A DNA stretch of 64,000 bases from Doryteuthis pealeii (GCA_023376005.1 CM042145.1:61459228-61523227), one strand, 5' to 3'; numbered from the stretch's first letter, positions 43,735-55,012 are shown. Numbers and translations: made by a program. The notes: generated by a model from the sequence alone, not told the origin.

Positions 43735-44375
43735 GTTGGTTGGTTGGGTTTTACGGCATGTCAACCCCTTGGATTATTTTATGCCGAATACTTCTATTGG
43801 TAAAAAAAAATGTTTAATGCTAACAAAGTTTTGAAATAACTTCATTTTTAATGGATAATACAATTTTGTTTATGAACTCAGGTTTTCTATTTAACCCATA
43901 GATGGGACCCTAAAAAGGTACTACCACTCCGGGTCAGAGTGGACCAGGGAGCAATGGTGATGAAGGGGTGCTCCACATTCCCCAAACCTCCAAAACTGGA
44001 ACCTCACCATCAGAGTTTAACGTCATTCCCAGGACATGTAGACCGCAGTCACCGCCTTCTAGCACCCATATGATAAAAAGGTTTGGGGGCTTACCATAAG
44101 GGCAATAGGGTTGGGGCAATCATATAGGTGCTAGGGCTTGACGTGACCAGCCGATTGATCGGAGGGGCCTCTCCAACCGCCAGTCTAGCCTAAGTAAGGT
44201 TCTAAGTGGAGTGTTGCATGTTATTGACTGCTTATCCACCATGACTCCATCTTTAAGCATCACATGTCGCCACCCACGGCCAACAGGTAGACCCATTTGG
44301 AGGAGTCTTACCCCTCTGTAGAGGTGCAGTTGGTACATTCTAAACGCCCAGCCGGCAGGGCGGCAACTATTATAG
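43735..44375 (-). mobile_element. ED element, full length
   Basis: GGTTGGTTGGGTTTTACGGC (D end), GGACCCTAAAAAGGTACTAC, GTTTAACGTCATTCCCAGGA, then E: ATATAGGTGCTAGGGCTTGA, GACCAGCCGATTGATCGGAG, GCAGTTGGTACATTCTAAAC. Complete reversed copy. Confidence 0.85.
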
Positions 44376-44711
44376 GACAGGGTTGGTGTATATTTGCTCC
44401 GATTAACAAGGTTTTGACTTGTCGGGAATTTACGAACATAAAATGAGATATACGTTAGTTTTAAATAAATAACTAAACACCTAAATTTTACTCTGCAGTT
44501 TTTGTGGCAATAAACGCTTGTTCTTTATTGGCCTCCTCATCAGATCTTCGTTCATTAATTCAAAGTTAATAACAGATTGAAATATGTATATCAGTTTGTT
44601 TTATTGAGAAAGAATATTTTGCTTGTTAAAGCGGAAATATTTTAGTTTTATAACTGTTGCCTTATATTACTCCTTCCACTGAAGATAATAAACCAGCACA
44701 AATTGATAAAA
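44376..44711. other. Unassigned sequence
   Basis: Nothing recognised. CTGATGAGGAGGCC on the minus strand near 44545 is not a hammerhead (no GAAA, no stem II). Confidence 0.5.
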
Positions 44712-45377
44712 CTAGCAAATAAAGCCATCCTTCAGGTGATGTAAAAAGAATTATCTTTTGCCACGCTCTTTCGTAAAAAAATGTAAACAGATCTTTGAAA
44801 TCTTATATTTTTTTTAATAATAGACATAAAATTAGTTTTGCTGTCAAAATTAAAATAATTTTTTTCTTTCTTAAAACCAAGTTTCTAACAGTTAAATTCA
44901 AATATTTTACGGTTTTTCTTGGGGTGGGGTGGGGGGCATCAAAATCACTCTGTTTTGATTATCGCCAATCGTAAAACAAATTTTACGACAGACAATCAAA
45001 ACAGAACTTTTATTTTCATCGTATAATAAAAATTTAATGTAGAAGATTATGTAACTATTTCTTGTTTGTAAATAATTTTCTCATAAAACTCTATATGTTA
45101 ATAACTTTAAATATATATCAAAATAAAACTGACTATATATAAATCAATAATACCGGACTTTTATTTAAAACTTGTTTTAACAATGTGGACCATTGAATGT
45201 TGCATACTTAATTTCTGTGTATATATAATACCGGGTTGTTCTTTATTCTATGTATTAATGATTTTAACTATAAATGAAATACTCATTGATAAACTTACGC
45301 AATTTTTGAGGGTATTGTGAAGTAAGCAGTAACGTAGTTTCGATTACAGACACCGAATCTCCATTACACATAGAAGA
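44712..45377 (-). mobile_element. Helitron subfamily II
   Basis: CTAGCAAATAAAGCCATCCT at the left, with a weak hairpin; ends CGAATCTCCATTACACATAGAAGA (start TCTT on the minus strand). Preceded by A, followed by T. Confidence 0.75.
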
Positions 45378-46019
45378 TGTCTTTAAAATACGGAGGGATA
45401 AAAATGACAAGACTTCAAAAATTTAATTTCTTTGTAAATAATTACACACACAAACTCAAACTGTTAATTCCAATAGTTTTTCTTTAATTCTTTTTTGTGC
45501 TTTGTGTTTTTGTTTTGTTTGTGTTTTGTTTTTTGTTTTTTTTTTTTTGTTTTTTTTTTTTGGGGGGGGTGGCTTTTTAAAGAAATTAACAATTTTACTG
45601 TGGTGTGAATTTATTCTATTATCAAGACACAGCATCAAAAAGAATAATTAATCACAATAAATTGATTTAGAAATTGATTAATTGATACTTTCACTTTCAT
45701 TTTCGTTTTTATATTTTGTTCAATTCCCCTCTCCACACCCAATGTCATATAATGACTGCATGGCACCCAATGACGTTATTTATCTGGCAAAAGCTGCAAT
45801 AAATGAAACTACAAAAACAGTTTAAAAAGGAAAAGAATTCTCACTCTAACGAATTAAAGGAACAAACAAGAGATGTCTTCTTACGGTTAAGCACTGAAAA
45901 GATATTTGACTATGCTAAAGAAAACTATACAACAGTAGTTATATACAATCCTTTCTTAAACTACCTTGCATACAATTTTAAATTCTGAACAGTTGTATGA
46001 TTAAACAAAATATTCAACA
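45378..46019. other. Unassigned, T-rich
   Basis: T-runs at 45534-45560. The Lys-rich frame 45803-45988 is not recognised. Confidence 0.45.
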
Positions 46020-46642
46020 TCTTATTATAATGGAGATTGTGTATTTGTCTGTCTGTAACCGAAACTTTATCACTACGCAAGTCACAATTCCTTTTGTTAT
46101 TTACGTCACGATCTCCATGATTTTATTTACATTTAAACCTCAATTATTAATAAAATCGTTTTTCATTATTAATACTGTTTGCCATACTAATAACATGCAA
46201 TTATATTTATATATACAACAGAACAGTGGTTTATAGTGTGAATGGGAAGGCTAATTTGCATATTGATATAAAAAATTTGATTTTAATAAATATGTGCTTA
46301 GTATTATTGGTTTCTAATTGTTTGGTTTTATCTTAATGAATATGAGCAAAAATCTTGGGAATAAATCTTAAAAGAAATCCTTTAACAAGAAGAAATAACT
46401 GCCATTTTATTCTTTACTTCTTATTTTAACTAAATAGTTAAATTAGGAAAATTTAGCAATGAAAGATGAGAGTGATGGAAGAGTAAGTTTTAGTTGTTCC
46501 ATTTTTCTATTATACCCCCCTCTGTTTCAAACCTTTTTTATCTGGATTCTTATTTAGTTTCATTAGCCTTTCTAATTTAATATACTATTTTATTACATGA
46601 AAACTTAAATACTTGCACCCGGAGGGTGCATATATTTGCTAG
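46020..46642 (+). mobile_element. Short Helitron, subfamily I, intact ends
   Basis: TCTTATTATAATGGAGATTG to GCACCCGGAGGGTGC, ATATATTTG, CTAG; inserted between A and T. 623 bp. With 8661-9292 and 27879-28507 this is one of three intact copies. Confidence 0.9.
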
Positions 46643-46945
46643 TTCTATTAATGTTGCATACTGGTATCAAAATCTATACGTTATATAGCGGCTTCAAATT
46701 CACGGCCCTACTTCGTGTATCTGCATACGTAGCGGGTATCGTCAGTAACCTTAGACGATATATGTAGTTGTCGTTTAATGAAATCTACAACACATGGTAT
46801 AGTAGTAGTTTTTACTTTATTTCTTCTTCTCGGCTGTACGTGGTGGGTGGCGAGAGTTGACAATGAAATGACCGAGTGTTAACAATGACTGCTGCTGTTG
46901 GGATCTGGCGATGTTGAGGTAAAGGGGTGGCTGGTGGCGTCTCAC

Positions 46946-47045
46946 CGCCCTTTGCTGCGACGGTCACTCCGTTCGATGTCTGACTCCCCAACTGACTCTG
47001 TCGGCTCGACCCTCTGGCTTTTGTATTGACAACACGCCTACGCAT
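46946..47045 (-). CDS. Candidate first coding exon, unknown protein
   Basis: An ATG frame begins at 47045 on the minus strand (MRRRVVNTKARGSSRQSQ, then LGSQTSNGVTVAAKGG), basic and Ser/Gln rich. A donor-like GGCG|GTGAGA follows, so the exon would end at 46946; without splicing the frame runs to 46812. ETS-like CCGGAA sites (47170) lie upstream. Composition differs from the repeats around it. No domain recognised and no second exon identified. Speculative. Confidence 0.3.
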
Positions 47046-47757
47046 CTTTATCTTTTGATCTGATAACTATTTCCGAACTTATTGTCACCCATCCTTCTTT
47101 TGTTCGCTTTACCGGGAAAAAAGTCCTTTGTCATTTTTGTCGTCTTTTCTTTGCTCTGTTTAATTCAACCGGAAATTGCTATTTCCGTTTGTACAATATC
47201 CAACATTAAAAGTTGAGCGGAACTTTTTAAACATTACATTTTTCAATTAGTCAATTATTTCTATTTAATAACTATTCGCAAATTTCCATCTAGAATCACT
47301 CAATCTAAGTCCAGATTTTAATTCAACAATACCTGAATTCAAATCTATTTTCTACACTAACCGTCCAAACCCGATGGTATGCCCATCAATGCATAACAAT
47401 ACCAAATCTCAAGGCTATCTCCTCCCATAAAGGAAATGGACAATGCCCCCCCCCCCATTCAATGATAAATATTCTCCAACTTCACAGTCGATTTTAGCCT
47501 GAAGCAAAAGGAGGTTAGAACGATCCATGATCACACTTAACAAGAACATCAGTTCATGTGTAGCTGAAGGTGCACATAGATGGAAATCACTATTGGTCAC
47601 AACTCCATAAAAACATTATCCTTCAAAGCCCTTACAAGTAGAAAGATAAGAATGGGCTTTCTTACCCAGCTGTCTCATGCTCCAAATGAAGACTTTTAAG
47701 ATATTAATACCATTAATCACCATAATGTCGCGCTTGTGATACTGATATCCATGACAA
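47046..47757. other. Unassigned sequence
   Basis: Possible promoter of the candidate exon near 47150-47220, otherwise nothing recognised. Confidence 0.45.
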
Positions 47758-48010
47758 TCTCTCTTCAACCGTCCGTATCATTCATTGTCCTCGGAAGGTC
47801 CTCTGCGCAGCATCCAGTATCTGCGCAGAGCTGGTCAATGTAGATCTTTGCTGGGCAGCTCACACTGGTGTGACCATGTGCTTATTTCCACAGGAGAACG
47901 TTACTTATAATTCCATCTTTGCTTCTCCAGTACGTCTTCGTTTCACTCGAATGGTCTGTGTGATAGGAGGCAAGTGGCCGTACAACTGCTTTCTTGTAGA
48001 GTGCTGTTTC
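47758..48010 (-). pseudogene. RTE-type LINE reverse-transcriptase tail
   Basis: The minus strand encodes a diverged KQHSTRKQLYGHLPPITQTI-like stretch followed by frame breaks, then text resembling the GHCWRSKDELISDV and LCADAGCC blocks. The same tail is clearer at 55013-55599. This is the extreme C terminus of ORF2; RT and endonuclease domains are absent. Confidence 0.7.
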
Positions 48011-48029
48011 CACGATTTGTTTAGACTCA

Positions 48030-48200
48030 TTTGATTTGTTTTATCTCATAGATGGGACCCTAACAGGTACTACCACTCGAGTCCAGATTGGATTTAGGAG
48101 TGATGGTGATGAAGAGGTACTCCACACTTCCTAGAATTCCAAAATTGGAACCTGGCCACTAAATGCTGTTTAACATCAAACCCAGGACACGGATCAGATG
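48030..48200 (-). mobile_element. ED element, D part fragment
   Basis: GATGGGACCCTAACAGGTAC, GATGAAGAGGTACTCCACAC, GTTTAACATCAAACCCAGGA. Confidence 0.7.
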
Positions 48201-48357
48201 AATCCGTGCTATCTACACAATTTTGATGAGGAATCAAAAACTTCTCAATATACGATAATATTTAGGGTTTGTATTTCTTTTTTTTTTTTTTTTTCTTTTT
48301 TTTGTGAGGATAAAAGTTCCCACCCATTTTCAAAGAAAATTGGAAACATATGATTCG

Positions 48358-48479
48358 CTAAGACACGTGGTGTAATGGTTTGAGTCGTAGAAAATGAACT
48401 CGTCGACCCGAGTTCAAATTCTGAATGAGTCTGTTTGCATTTCACATAGCACATTCCCTTGGGAAAGGTATGTATCCAA

Positions 48480-48562
<83 letters not shown>

Positions 48563-48700
48563 ATAGGACAGACTGATATCTTTAACCTTGGTTAAGTAAC
48601 TAGTCTACGAGAAAGGAAACTCTGAATTCAAACCTGTTCAACTCCGCTTAAGAAGTTGACCTTGTGTCACATCCTGCTCGTGCGGAGGTATTGGTAAATG
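48358..48700 (+). mobile_element. SINE-B with (CT)n expansion
   Basis: Head CGTGGTGTAATGGTTTGAGT and CGAGTTCAAATTCTGA, then a (CT)n at 48483-48558 within the body, then the body resumes (GACAGACTGATATCTTTAAC). A truncated tandem SINE-B body follows at 48709-48905. Confidence 0.8.
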
Positions 48701-48708
48701 CATATATA

Positions 48709-48905
48709 TTCTTGGGAAAGTTAGAAATCCAACCATTCTCCATTCGGTTATGGGTAAAACAGTAAGATAGGCTAGGCTCTTTAATCTTTGTATGACAAGT
48801 CTGGGAGAAGGAAAACTCTGAATTCAAACCGGTTAAAGTGGTCTTAAAGAAATGACCTTGTGCCGTATCCTGCTCGTGCGGAGGGGTTGGTAAATATATA
48901 TAAGT
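48709..48905 (+). mobile_element. SINE-B body, tandem partner
   Basis: CTTGGGAAAGTTAGAAATCC, GGCTCTTTAATCTTTG, GGAGAAGGAAAACTCTGAAT, CGTGCGGAGGGGTTGGTAAA. Confidence 0.75.
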
Positions 48906-49447
48906 GAAAACTAAACTAATACACCTGTTTGTTTCTCAGATTGGCAGAATCTTTTTGAAATTAGCATTTACCAACTGAGATTTCTACACAAACAGTCCAT
49001 CTATACATACATAGAGGTTTAAAGAACTTTTAACAATTATTCGCTGAAAACAAAATTTGAACACAGAGGCTTATTGATAAATCGTTTCACAGAAATATTG
49101 ATCTACGTCTTTTGTTAATCTTACTGTTAGTGTTGTTGTTTAATTTCTATGGTTTTGTTGAAATTTGTAGACCGAAAAATAATTTTTTTTATTTCCTATG
49201 CATAAAATGAGCGGGTGAGTTCTTTTTAATTTGTTTGTATTTCTCAGTTTGCTGCAATTAATCCGATTATATTTCGAGAGATAATCCCCTTAATGCGAAA
49301 AGAAGCGTGAATATTTGTTTTATCTTTTATTTTTTATTTTGCTCATTTGTAACATCTTACGTTTGCAGCATATCTTTTGCAAGCAGCGTGAGCGCGCGAA
49401 AAATAATTCCTTTCACTTGGCGGGTTAAGAATGATCTTGTAAAGTAT
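48906..49447. other. Unassigned sequence
   Basis: No gene or known repeat seen. Confidence 0.5.
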
Positions 49448-49700
49448 GGCACCATGACTGAATAGTGGACTGGAGTTGAGAAAAGCAGAGGTTCAAATCC
49501 CAATGTCACCGAAGAATAGTTTCACAATGACCGTTTTTAGTCACTCGACCATTGGGCAAAATAATAGCGTGATCCGATGTGATCTACGCATTTTCTTTTT
49601 TATTAGCCACGTATGAGCTTCGGTTTGTGTGTGGCTCCCCACGTTAAAAAGACCTTGTGTCACATCCTAACCTGGTGGGAGGTCTTGGTAGATACCAAGA
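49448..49700 (+). mobile_element. tRNA-headed SINE-like repeat
   Basis: GGCACCATGACTGAATAGTG ... GCAGAGGTTCAAATCCCAAT gives a box-B-like site, and the end GACCTTGTGTCACATCC is the SINE-B tail. A different head on a shared tail. Confidence 0.5.
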
Positions 49701-49764
49701 ATGATTGTTTCAGTCAGCCAGGCCGCTGGGCAAAATAACAGGGCAACAGCTCCAGGACCTCAGC

Positions 49765-50200
49765 TTTGAGAATTCTGCCCTACTATTCACCCATAGCTGG
49801 AGGGAGAGTAGTTGGATATATTTGCCTCATACCCCACTTGTATGGGCTGGGCACAAGGCCTCGTTTTAACGTGGGCCCACCCACAAGCCGAAGCTCATGA
49901 GTGGGAAAGAACAAAAATTGCGTCGATCCTTTCGGCATTCCCCCAAGGCGCTGGGTCAATAAACCAGCGCTGCCCTTTTAAGTCAAGGGGTAGGTGTTGC
50001 CTGGGGGATATCCCCCTGGGATCGACGGTATTAACTTGTAAGGTCCAGCGGCCGAAGCTCACTGGACCCCCGGTCGAAACCGGTGTTAGATATGTTGAAG
50101 GTGGAGTAGTTGGATGCATACTTTTCCCAAGGGTATTAGTGCTATATGAAAACTTGTTCAGATTCGAACTCTGGTCGACGAGTCCATTTCCTACGACAGT
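49765..50200 (-). mobile_element. SINE-B split by a C element
   Basis: Left half to 49817 (CTGCCCTACTATTCACCCAT, AGCTGGAGG), right half from 50104 (GCATACTTTTCCCAAGGG, TATTAGTGC, head complement ATTCGAACTCTGGTCGACG). The C element lies between. Confidence 0.85.
49818..50103 (+). mobile_element. C element with 12-bp target duplication
   Basis: 286 bp, bordered by GAGTAGTTGGAT at 49806-49817 and 50104-50115. Body TTGCCTCATACCCCACTTG, GTCGATCCTTTCGGCATTCC, AAGTCAAGGGG, GAAGCTCACTGGACCCCC. A 12-bp duplication suits LINE-mobilised retroposition, so C is probably a SINE. Confidence 0.85.
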
Positions 50201-50319
50201 ATCCATTTTTTCTTTTCAAGAACTCTTACTTGTCACTTTTTTTCTGTTTCGAAACTTGCCAAGTTTCTATTAAAGTAATGACGCCCATCCTAACACGAAG
50301 AACTTTTCTGAAATAGGCT

Positions 50320-50400
50320 TCTACCTGCCACCATACTTCCGGACCAAATTATCGATCTAGTCAGGGCTGTATTTTCCCGCCATTTTAACAGTAAATCATA
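50320..50400 (+). promoter_or_regulatory. Candidate TATA-less promoter
   Basis: GTATTTTCCCGCCATTTTAAC (YY1-like CCGCCATTTT near 50380) sits 15-25 bp before the ATG at 50401. Speculative. Confidence 0.25.
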
Positions 50401-50499
50401 ATGGCCGACGTGAAGAGGACTTTTTCTTCCTCCAATATTGGAGATGTTGGAACGGCTAAATTTATTGCTTTACTTGAACCAGGGGAAAAGATGGCTTAA
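50401..50499 (+). CDS. Candidate 32-codon ORF or first exon
   Basis: ATCATAATGG gives a fair start context; the product begins MADVKRTFSSSNIGDVGTAK and continues FIALLEPGEKMA to TAA. Codons look balanced, unlike the repeat frames. If this is a first exon the splice donor is not obvious. It may be chance. No family recognised. Confidence 0.25.
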   Translation: MADVKRTFSSSNIGDVGTAKFIALLEPGEKMA

Positions 50500-51085
50500 A
50501 AAACGAAATATTCCACTTTTGAGCGAATTCTGACTTCGTTGCATTCATAAATACACGACCTCCTTCTACGAACATTCACTGCTTTTTCTATCTTCTCTCT
50601 TCATAATTATCTTCTTTTTTTTTTTTTTCCATTCATTCATTGGGGATTTTATCAAATTTTCATTTTTAAGAATAGGAACTTTGTCACGTTTACTGGGTCG
50701 TGTAGTTGGTGTTAACAACCTACCTTTTAGCGCTGTAAGTATATTTCTGGTGGATAATACTTATTCGTTGTGCACCACGGGGACCGACCTAAGGAGAAAA
50801 ATGCTTACAAAAGAACATTCCAAAATTACATGGGTTGCAATAATGTGTTTCCATTTTATGCCATTAACTTCGTTTTTTATCCAGTTCTCCTAAAGACATT
50901 GTCACTTATATATCCGCAGATCAATACGAATGTATCAAAGTAGGTAATAGTATATTAGTGTACCAACCCTTTTTGGTTGTAATCTACTTTTATACGCATA
51001 TGTAATACTCAACGTATAGAAATAGACCTTGTGTCACATCCTACTCGTGCAGAGGAGTTAAATATGTATATAAGTTAACCAGACA

Positions 51086-51094
<9 letters not shown>
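50500..51094. other. Unassigned, with SINE-B tail scrap
   Basis: 51025-51070 (GACCTTGTGTCACATCCTAC, TCGTGCAGAGGAG) is a SINE-B tail. Otherwise nothing recognised. Confidence 0.5.
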
Positions 51095-51132
<38 letters not shown>

Positions 51133-51361
51133 CAAACCCATTCTCAACAGATATTACAAAGATATGAGACGGATTTTATCTTCTAATAAATTATAGAATA
51201 ATTATATTAACTTGATGCTTCAAAGGAGTCAAATAATATATGAAAACTTTCTATTAGTGTTTTGATACTTTTGAGAGGGGTCCTTGGAAAGGATTTTTCA
51301 TTTATCCCCCTCATTTCATTCATTTTTATTTCATCCATTCATTCATTTTACCATTAATTTT

Positions 51362-51400
<39 letters not shown>

Positions 51401-51789
51401 AATTGAAATGAGATACCCCCAAAATATAAATTACACACCAATAATACAAAAAATCAAAAATTCAATTTACCTACGACTCGCCACAATTTGAGAATTATCC
51501 AATTTACTTTTAGTTAAAATATTAAATCCTTTAGTAATCCTTCCTAGTAAATAATTTTCTAAATATTTTTTAAACATAAACCACCTTCCAATGAAAATCC
51601 ATTAATTACAAAAACATTACATTTGCCTTAACCGGCAACATAACAATTACTATAAATCTCACAATACCAATTCCAACATGACTGGTAAGTCATTTATATT
51701 TTTATATATTAATCTAGTTTTAACACCGACATTGTTATTCATGTTTTTAAAAATATAGTATTTTTATTTTTTAATCTTATATATATATA
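51095..51789. other. (TA)n tracts and unassigned AT-rich sequence
   Basis: (TA)n at 51095-51128 and 51366-51398. The region between and after (51400-51780) is very AT-rich with no gene. Confidence 0.55.
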
Positions 51790-52222
51790 TGTTGGTTTGG
51801 TGTTAGTTTGAAGGCTATCACAATGCAAGTGTAAATAAAAGTAAGGTAATTATGATGTTGTTGTTTACCTTGATTTATTTTCTAAATATTTTGGGATAAA
51901 GATCCCTTCGTCAGAAGATTCCTGAAAGCTGTAGTCCTGGAGCTGTTACCCAGTGGCTATGATCTGTTTTATGCCTGCTGATATATTCCTCCGAATTCTT
52001 CGTGTCCTGCGTGTAAAAACATATGGAATTATACTAAGACATTGTTTGGCAAAGAATTTGGAGGAATATATCAGCAGGCATACTACGGAATGAACAGATC
52101 CTAGCCACAGGGTAACAGCTGCAGGACTCCAGCATTCAGAAATCTTCTGATTCTTTATCCCGAAATATTAAGAGAATAAATCAAAGGACTTGCATTGTGA
52201 TAGCCTTCAAAACTCAATATAT
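51790..52222. repeat. Inverted repeat with hammerhead-like motif in each arm
   Basis: Arms of about 200 bp meet near 52005; shared blocks include AAGGCTATCACAATGCAAGT, CTGCTGATATATTCCTCCGA and TATCCC.AAATATT. (TA)n borders both sides (51780-51790 and 52215-52236). Confidence 0.85.
51882..51925 (-). ncRNA. Decayed hammerhead-like motif
   Basis: Minus strand: UCUU, CUGACGA, stem II GGGAU/AUCCC, then AAAA in place of GAAA. The other arm (52148-52180, plus) keeps GAAA and stem I UCUU/AAGA but has lost bases in CUGANGA and stem II. The two arms are broken at different places. Confidence 0.45.
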
Positions 52223-52321
52223 ATATGTATATATAATGTGTGTGTGATGTGATGAGGATTATTTTAAGTTCAACTGTAATGTTACAGGTTAACAGCACAC
52301 CTTGTAAGTAACAGAGCAATA

Positions 52322-52496
52322 TAGTGAATAAGTGAAGGAAAAAAAACTTTAAATTCGCTTCATGTAATAATTTATTTCACCTGCAGAATTTCAGCATCAT
52401 GTGACATTAGGAAAAACACGTTTTTCCTAATGTCTGCAGGGGAAATAAATGATTAATGAAGCTAATTAGTTTTTTTTTCTTCATTTATTCACTATA
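52322..52496. mobile_element. Foldback MITE
   Basis: TAGTGAATAAGTGAAGGAAA and TTTCTTCATTTATTCACTATA are inverted ends; the centre holds AAAAACACGTTTTTCC. Confidence 0.7.
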
Positions 52497-52500
52497 TATC

Positions 52501-52605
52501 AAGGTGTGTCAAAAAAGTATCTAGATTGAATTAGCCAATGAATGGAACTTTTTTTTTCAAATACAAGTCAAAAAGTACAAAAAATCTATACTTTTCTGAC
52601 ACACC

Positions 52606-52607
<2 letters not shown>
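52501..52607. mobile_element. Mariner-type MITE, ~105 bp
   Basis: AGGTGTGTCAAAAAAGTAT and the complement of ATACTTTTCTGACACACCT are inverted ends; TA-rich DNA borders the right side. It abuts the foldback MITE. Confidence 0.7.
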
Positions 52608-52609
<2 letters not shown>

Positions 52610-52637
<28 letters not shown>

Positions 52638-53349
52638 GGGCTCTTCTTATTGTATTGAGCACTTTAGTATATTTATCTTAAGCAACACTTACAGTATCTT
52701 TTTTCTTTTGGCTATTGTAATAGCGCCGATGGATTATTTTCAGGGGGTGCATATGATTTGGTCTTTTTCTTTTTTTTATGATTTTTTTCTCTCCAGGCGA
52801 AAGTTTTTATTGTATAATTACAAACTATAGAGCCGGATTTTTTTAATACTTTTTGGGTTAAGAAAAAAAAATATATATATATATATATATCATATGTTTT
52901 TGTTGCGTGTCGGGCACAAGTCATGTATTCTGCATAGACAGGAATGGTTGTGTTTCCCTTTTAGTTCTATTGATAATTCATTGATGAATAACTAGTTGTA
53001 TGTTCCGTGTTTGGATCCGTATAACTGTTTGAAACGCTTATTCTTAAAAAAAAAAGATATTTCTAGCAGCTAGCAAGAAATTTCTGGTTTCATTTAATCT
53101 TGAGTCTATTGCGAAGCAAATATGTACGAAAGATTCTTTTCCCAAAAGAACAGCAGACTTCGCCACAGCATTTGAGATGAATGGTTGCTAAAATTTTTAA
53201 AAAAAAAAAAAAAAAAACATTTTCAAGTTTTAAGTTTTATTTTCAAGAAAGTTTCAGATGGGAAATCAGTTAAAATGTATTGCTGTCAATTTGATTTACA
53301 GTTGCTTGCAATAATTCTTTTTTCTTTCTTTTTTTTTTCTTTTTTTTTC
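52610..53349. other. (TA)n tracts and unassigned sequence
   Basis: (TA)n at 52609-52637 and 52871-52892, poly-A at 53200-53216. No gene. Confidence 0.5.
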
Positions 53350-53590
53350 TTTTTCTTTTTTGAGACAAGCTTTAGGCTAGATATCGTAAAGATTTCTTAT
53401 ACGAAACTAATTAAAAATTTGTAATAATACGTTGATTTGGTGTTGTTTGCAAAATGTATTTGGTTTTATTATGATACAATATTAAATTGTATTATATTAT
53501 TTATATTTATTCTTTATTCAGATTAGATTTTGTGAAGGTTTGTTGTATGAAACTAATCAAAAACTAGTAATAATACGTTGATATACAATT
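53350..53590 (+). repeat. Dispersed repeat K, two copies
   Basis: GAGACAAGCTTTAGGCTAGA, CTAATTAAAAATTTGTAATA, ATACGTTGATTTGGTGTT, AAATTGTATTATATTATTTA; the part CGAAACTAATTAAAAA...TAATAATACGTTGAT repeats at 53545-53585, and further copies are at 54298-54461 and 54936-55012. Confidence 0.75.
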
Positions 53591-54079
53591 TTTATTTCAT
53601 CAAATAATTTTTTTTACTTAGTATCAATATATATGAAAAAAAGGTTATAAATCCTACTGCAAATTCTTTGGATAAATGAACGTCTTTTTGTCATTTCGCT
53701 TTTGTTTGTTCATGGAATCTTCTCTCACTTTATTCTTTTGTTCTTTACAGAATGGATTGGTTGAAACGTGTTAAAAATAGCAAGAACACACAAGATAAAT
53801 ATTAATATATTTATGTATAAATCATTAATAATAGATATTATTTGTATCAAATATGAATACTTGATATCATATAACTGTGTGCAAAAAAAAACTCAATAAA
53901 TAACTACACAAAAATGTAAATATAAACGTACCATGTACCCAATACAATAACATTTAAGCAAAAAATAACCCCAGATTGGTTGACTTGCCATTAAAATCAA
54001 TCTTATGTTTAATGTATTGGTGAATTGCATTTGGCGTGTTTTGAGCTTCATACAGATTGCGGATCATATTACCTTTAGG
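53591..54079. other. Unassigned sequence
   Basis: No gene or repeat recognised. Confidence 0.5.
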
Positions 54080-54263
54080 CACCCCTTTTTGATCTCGATT
54101 AAGAAAGGACACTGTTTTCCTTTACACCGTTAATATCCGGTTGTTTGTTGGGGTTAGGAGTTAGTTTTATAATTGTTTTAAAAATCTAAAGATCGTCTGT
54201 TAAAACAACCGGTGTAAATGAAAAACATTTCCTTTCTTAATCGAGATCAAAACGGGGTGCCAA
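54080..54263. mobile_element. MITE with inverted ends
   Basis: GGCACCCCTTTTTGATCTCG and the complement of CGAGATCAAAACGGGGTGCC; arms continue ATTAAGAAAGGA / TCCTTTCTTAAT and ACACCG/CGGTGT inward. Confidence 0.8.
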
Positions 54264-54297
54264 AAGCTCATATGGTCCAGATTGCAATAATTTATTT

Positions 54298-54461
54298 TTT
54301 TGAGACATGCTTTTTCGGTTATATATCCGGAAGATTTCTAGTTAGAAATTAATTTAGAATTTGTAATAATACGTTGATTTGGTGTTAGCAAGAAGACAGT
54401 CTTTTTTATTATAATACGCACTTGGTTACAATTTTAGATTGTATTATACTATATATATTTA
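54298..54461 (+). repeat. Repeat K copy, left of Helitron
   Basis: Ends AAGACAGTC...GGTTACAATTTTAGATTGTA then TTATACTATATATATTTA, immediately before CTAG at 54462. The same text recurs after the Helitron at 54936-55012. Confidence 0.7.
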
Positions 54462-54931
54462 CTAGCAAAAATATGCTCTCTACGCCGGGCGCAAGTATTT
54501 AAGATTTAATGTAATTGAATATCATTGAATTAGAAAGATTATTTTTTTTTTATTAGAATTGATTTCTATTTAAAATTATTCAGGATTTCTTTTAATGTTT
54601 GAGAATAAAACAATATTTGTAATCAATAGCACCAAATAATTATTTATAAAACCTGGTTTTGTTAAAATCAGTATGCAAATTAACCACACTATATACTATG
54701 TAAACTATTATTTCTTAATAATATATAACACACATTGCAGGATTTTTGAAAGCATTAATAACGTGGCTGTTTTGAGGCAAATCAAAGCCAGTTAGACTTT
54801 AAGAGATATCGTTAATAAATAAAATGCTAGTTAAGATCAAATAATGATTATTAAATAAGGGAATTGAGACGTCAGCAGTGATGTAGTTTCGGTTACAGAC
54901 AGATAAATGAGCAGTCTCTATTATAATAAGA
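54462..54931 (-). mobile_element. Helitron subfamily II
   Basis: CTAGCAAAAATATGCTCTCT, hairpin remnant CGCCGGGCG, ... GTAGTTTCGGTTACAGACAG, TCTCTATTATAATAAGA. Between A and T. Confidence 0.8.
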
Positions 54932-55012
54932 TTAATTTCATATAGTTTGCAAAAAGACATTTGTTTTATAATAGGCTTTTAGTTACAATTTAAAATTGTA
55001 TTATATTATTTA

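Noticed and set aside
44530..44560. Hammerhead (CTGATGAGGAGGCC on the minus strand)
   Set aside because: No pairing stem II and no GAAA follows.
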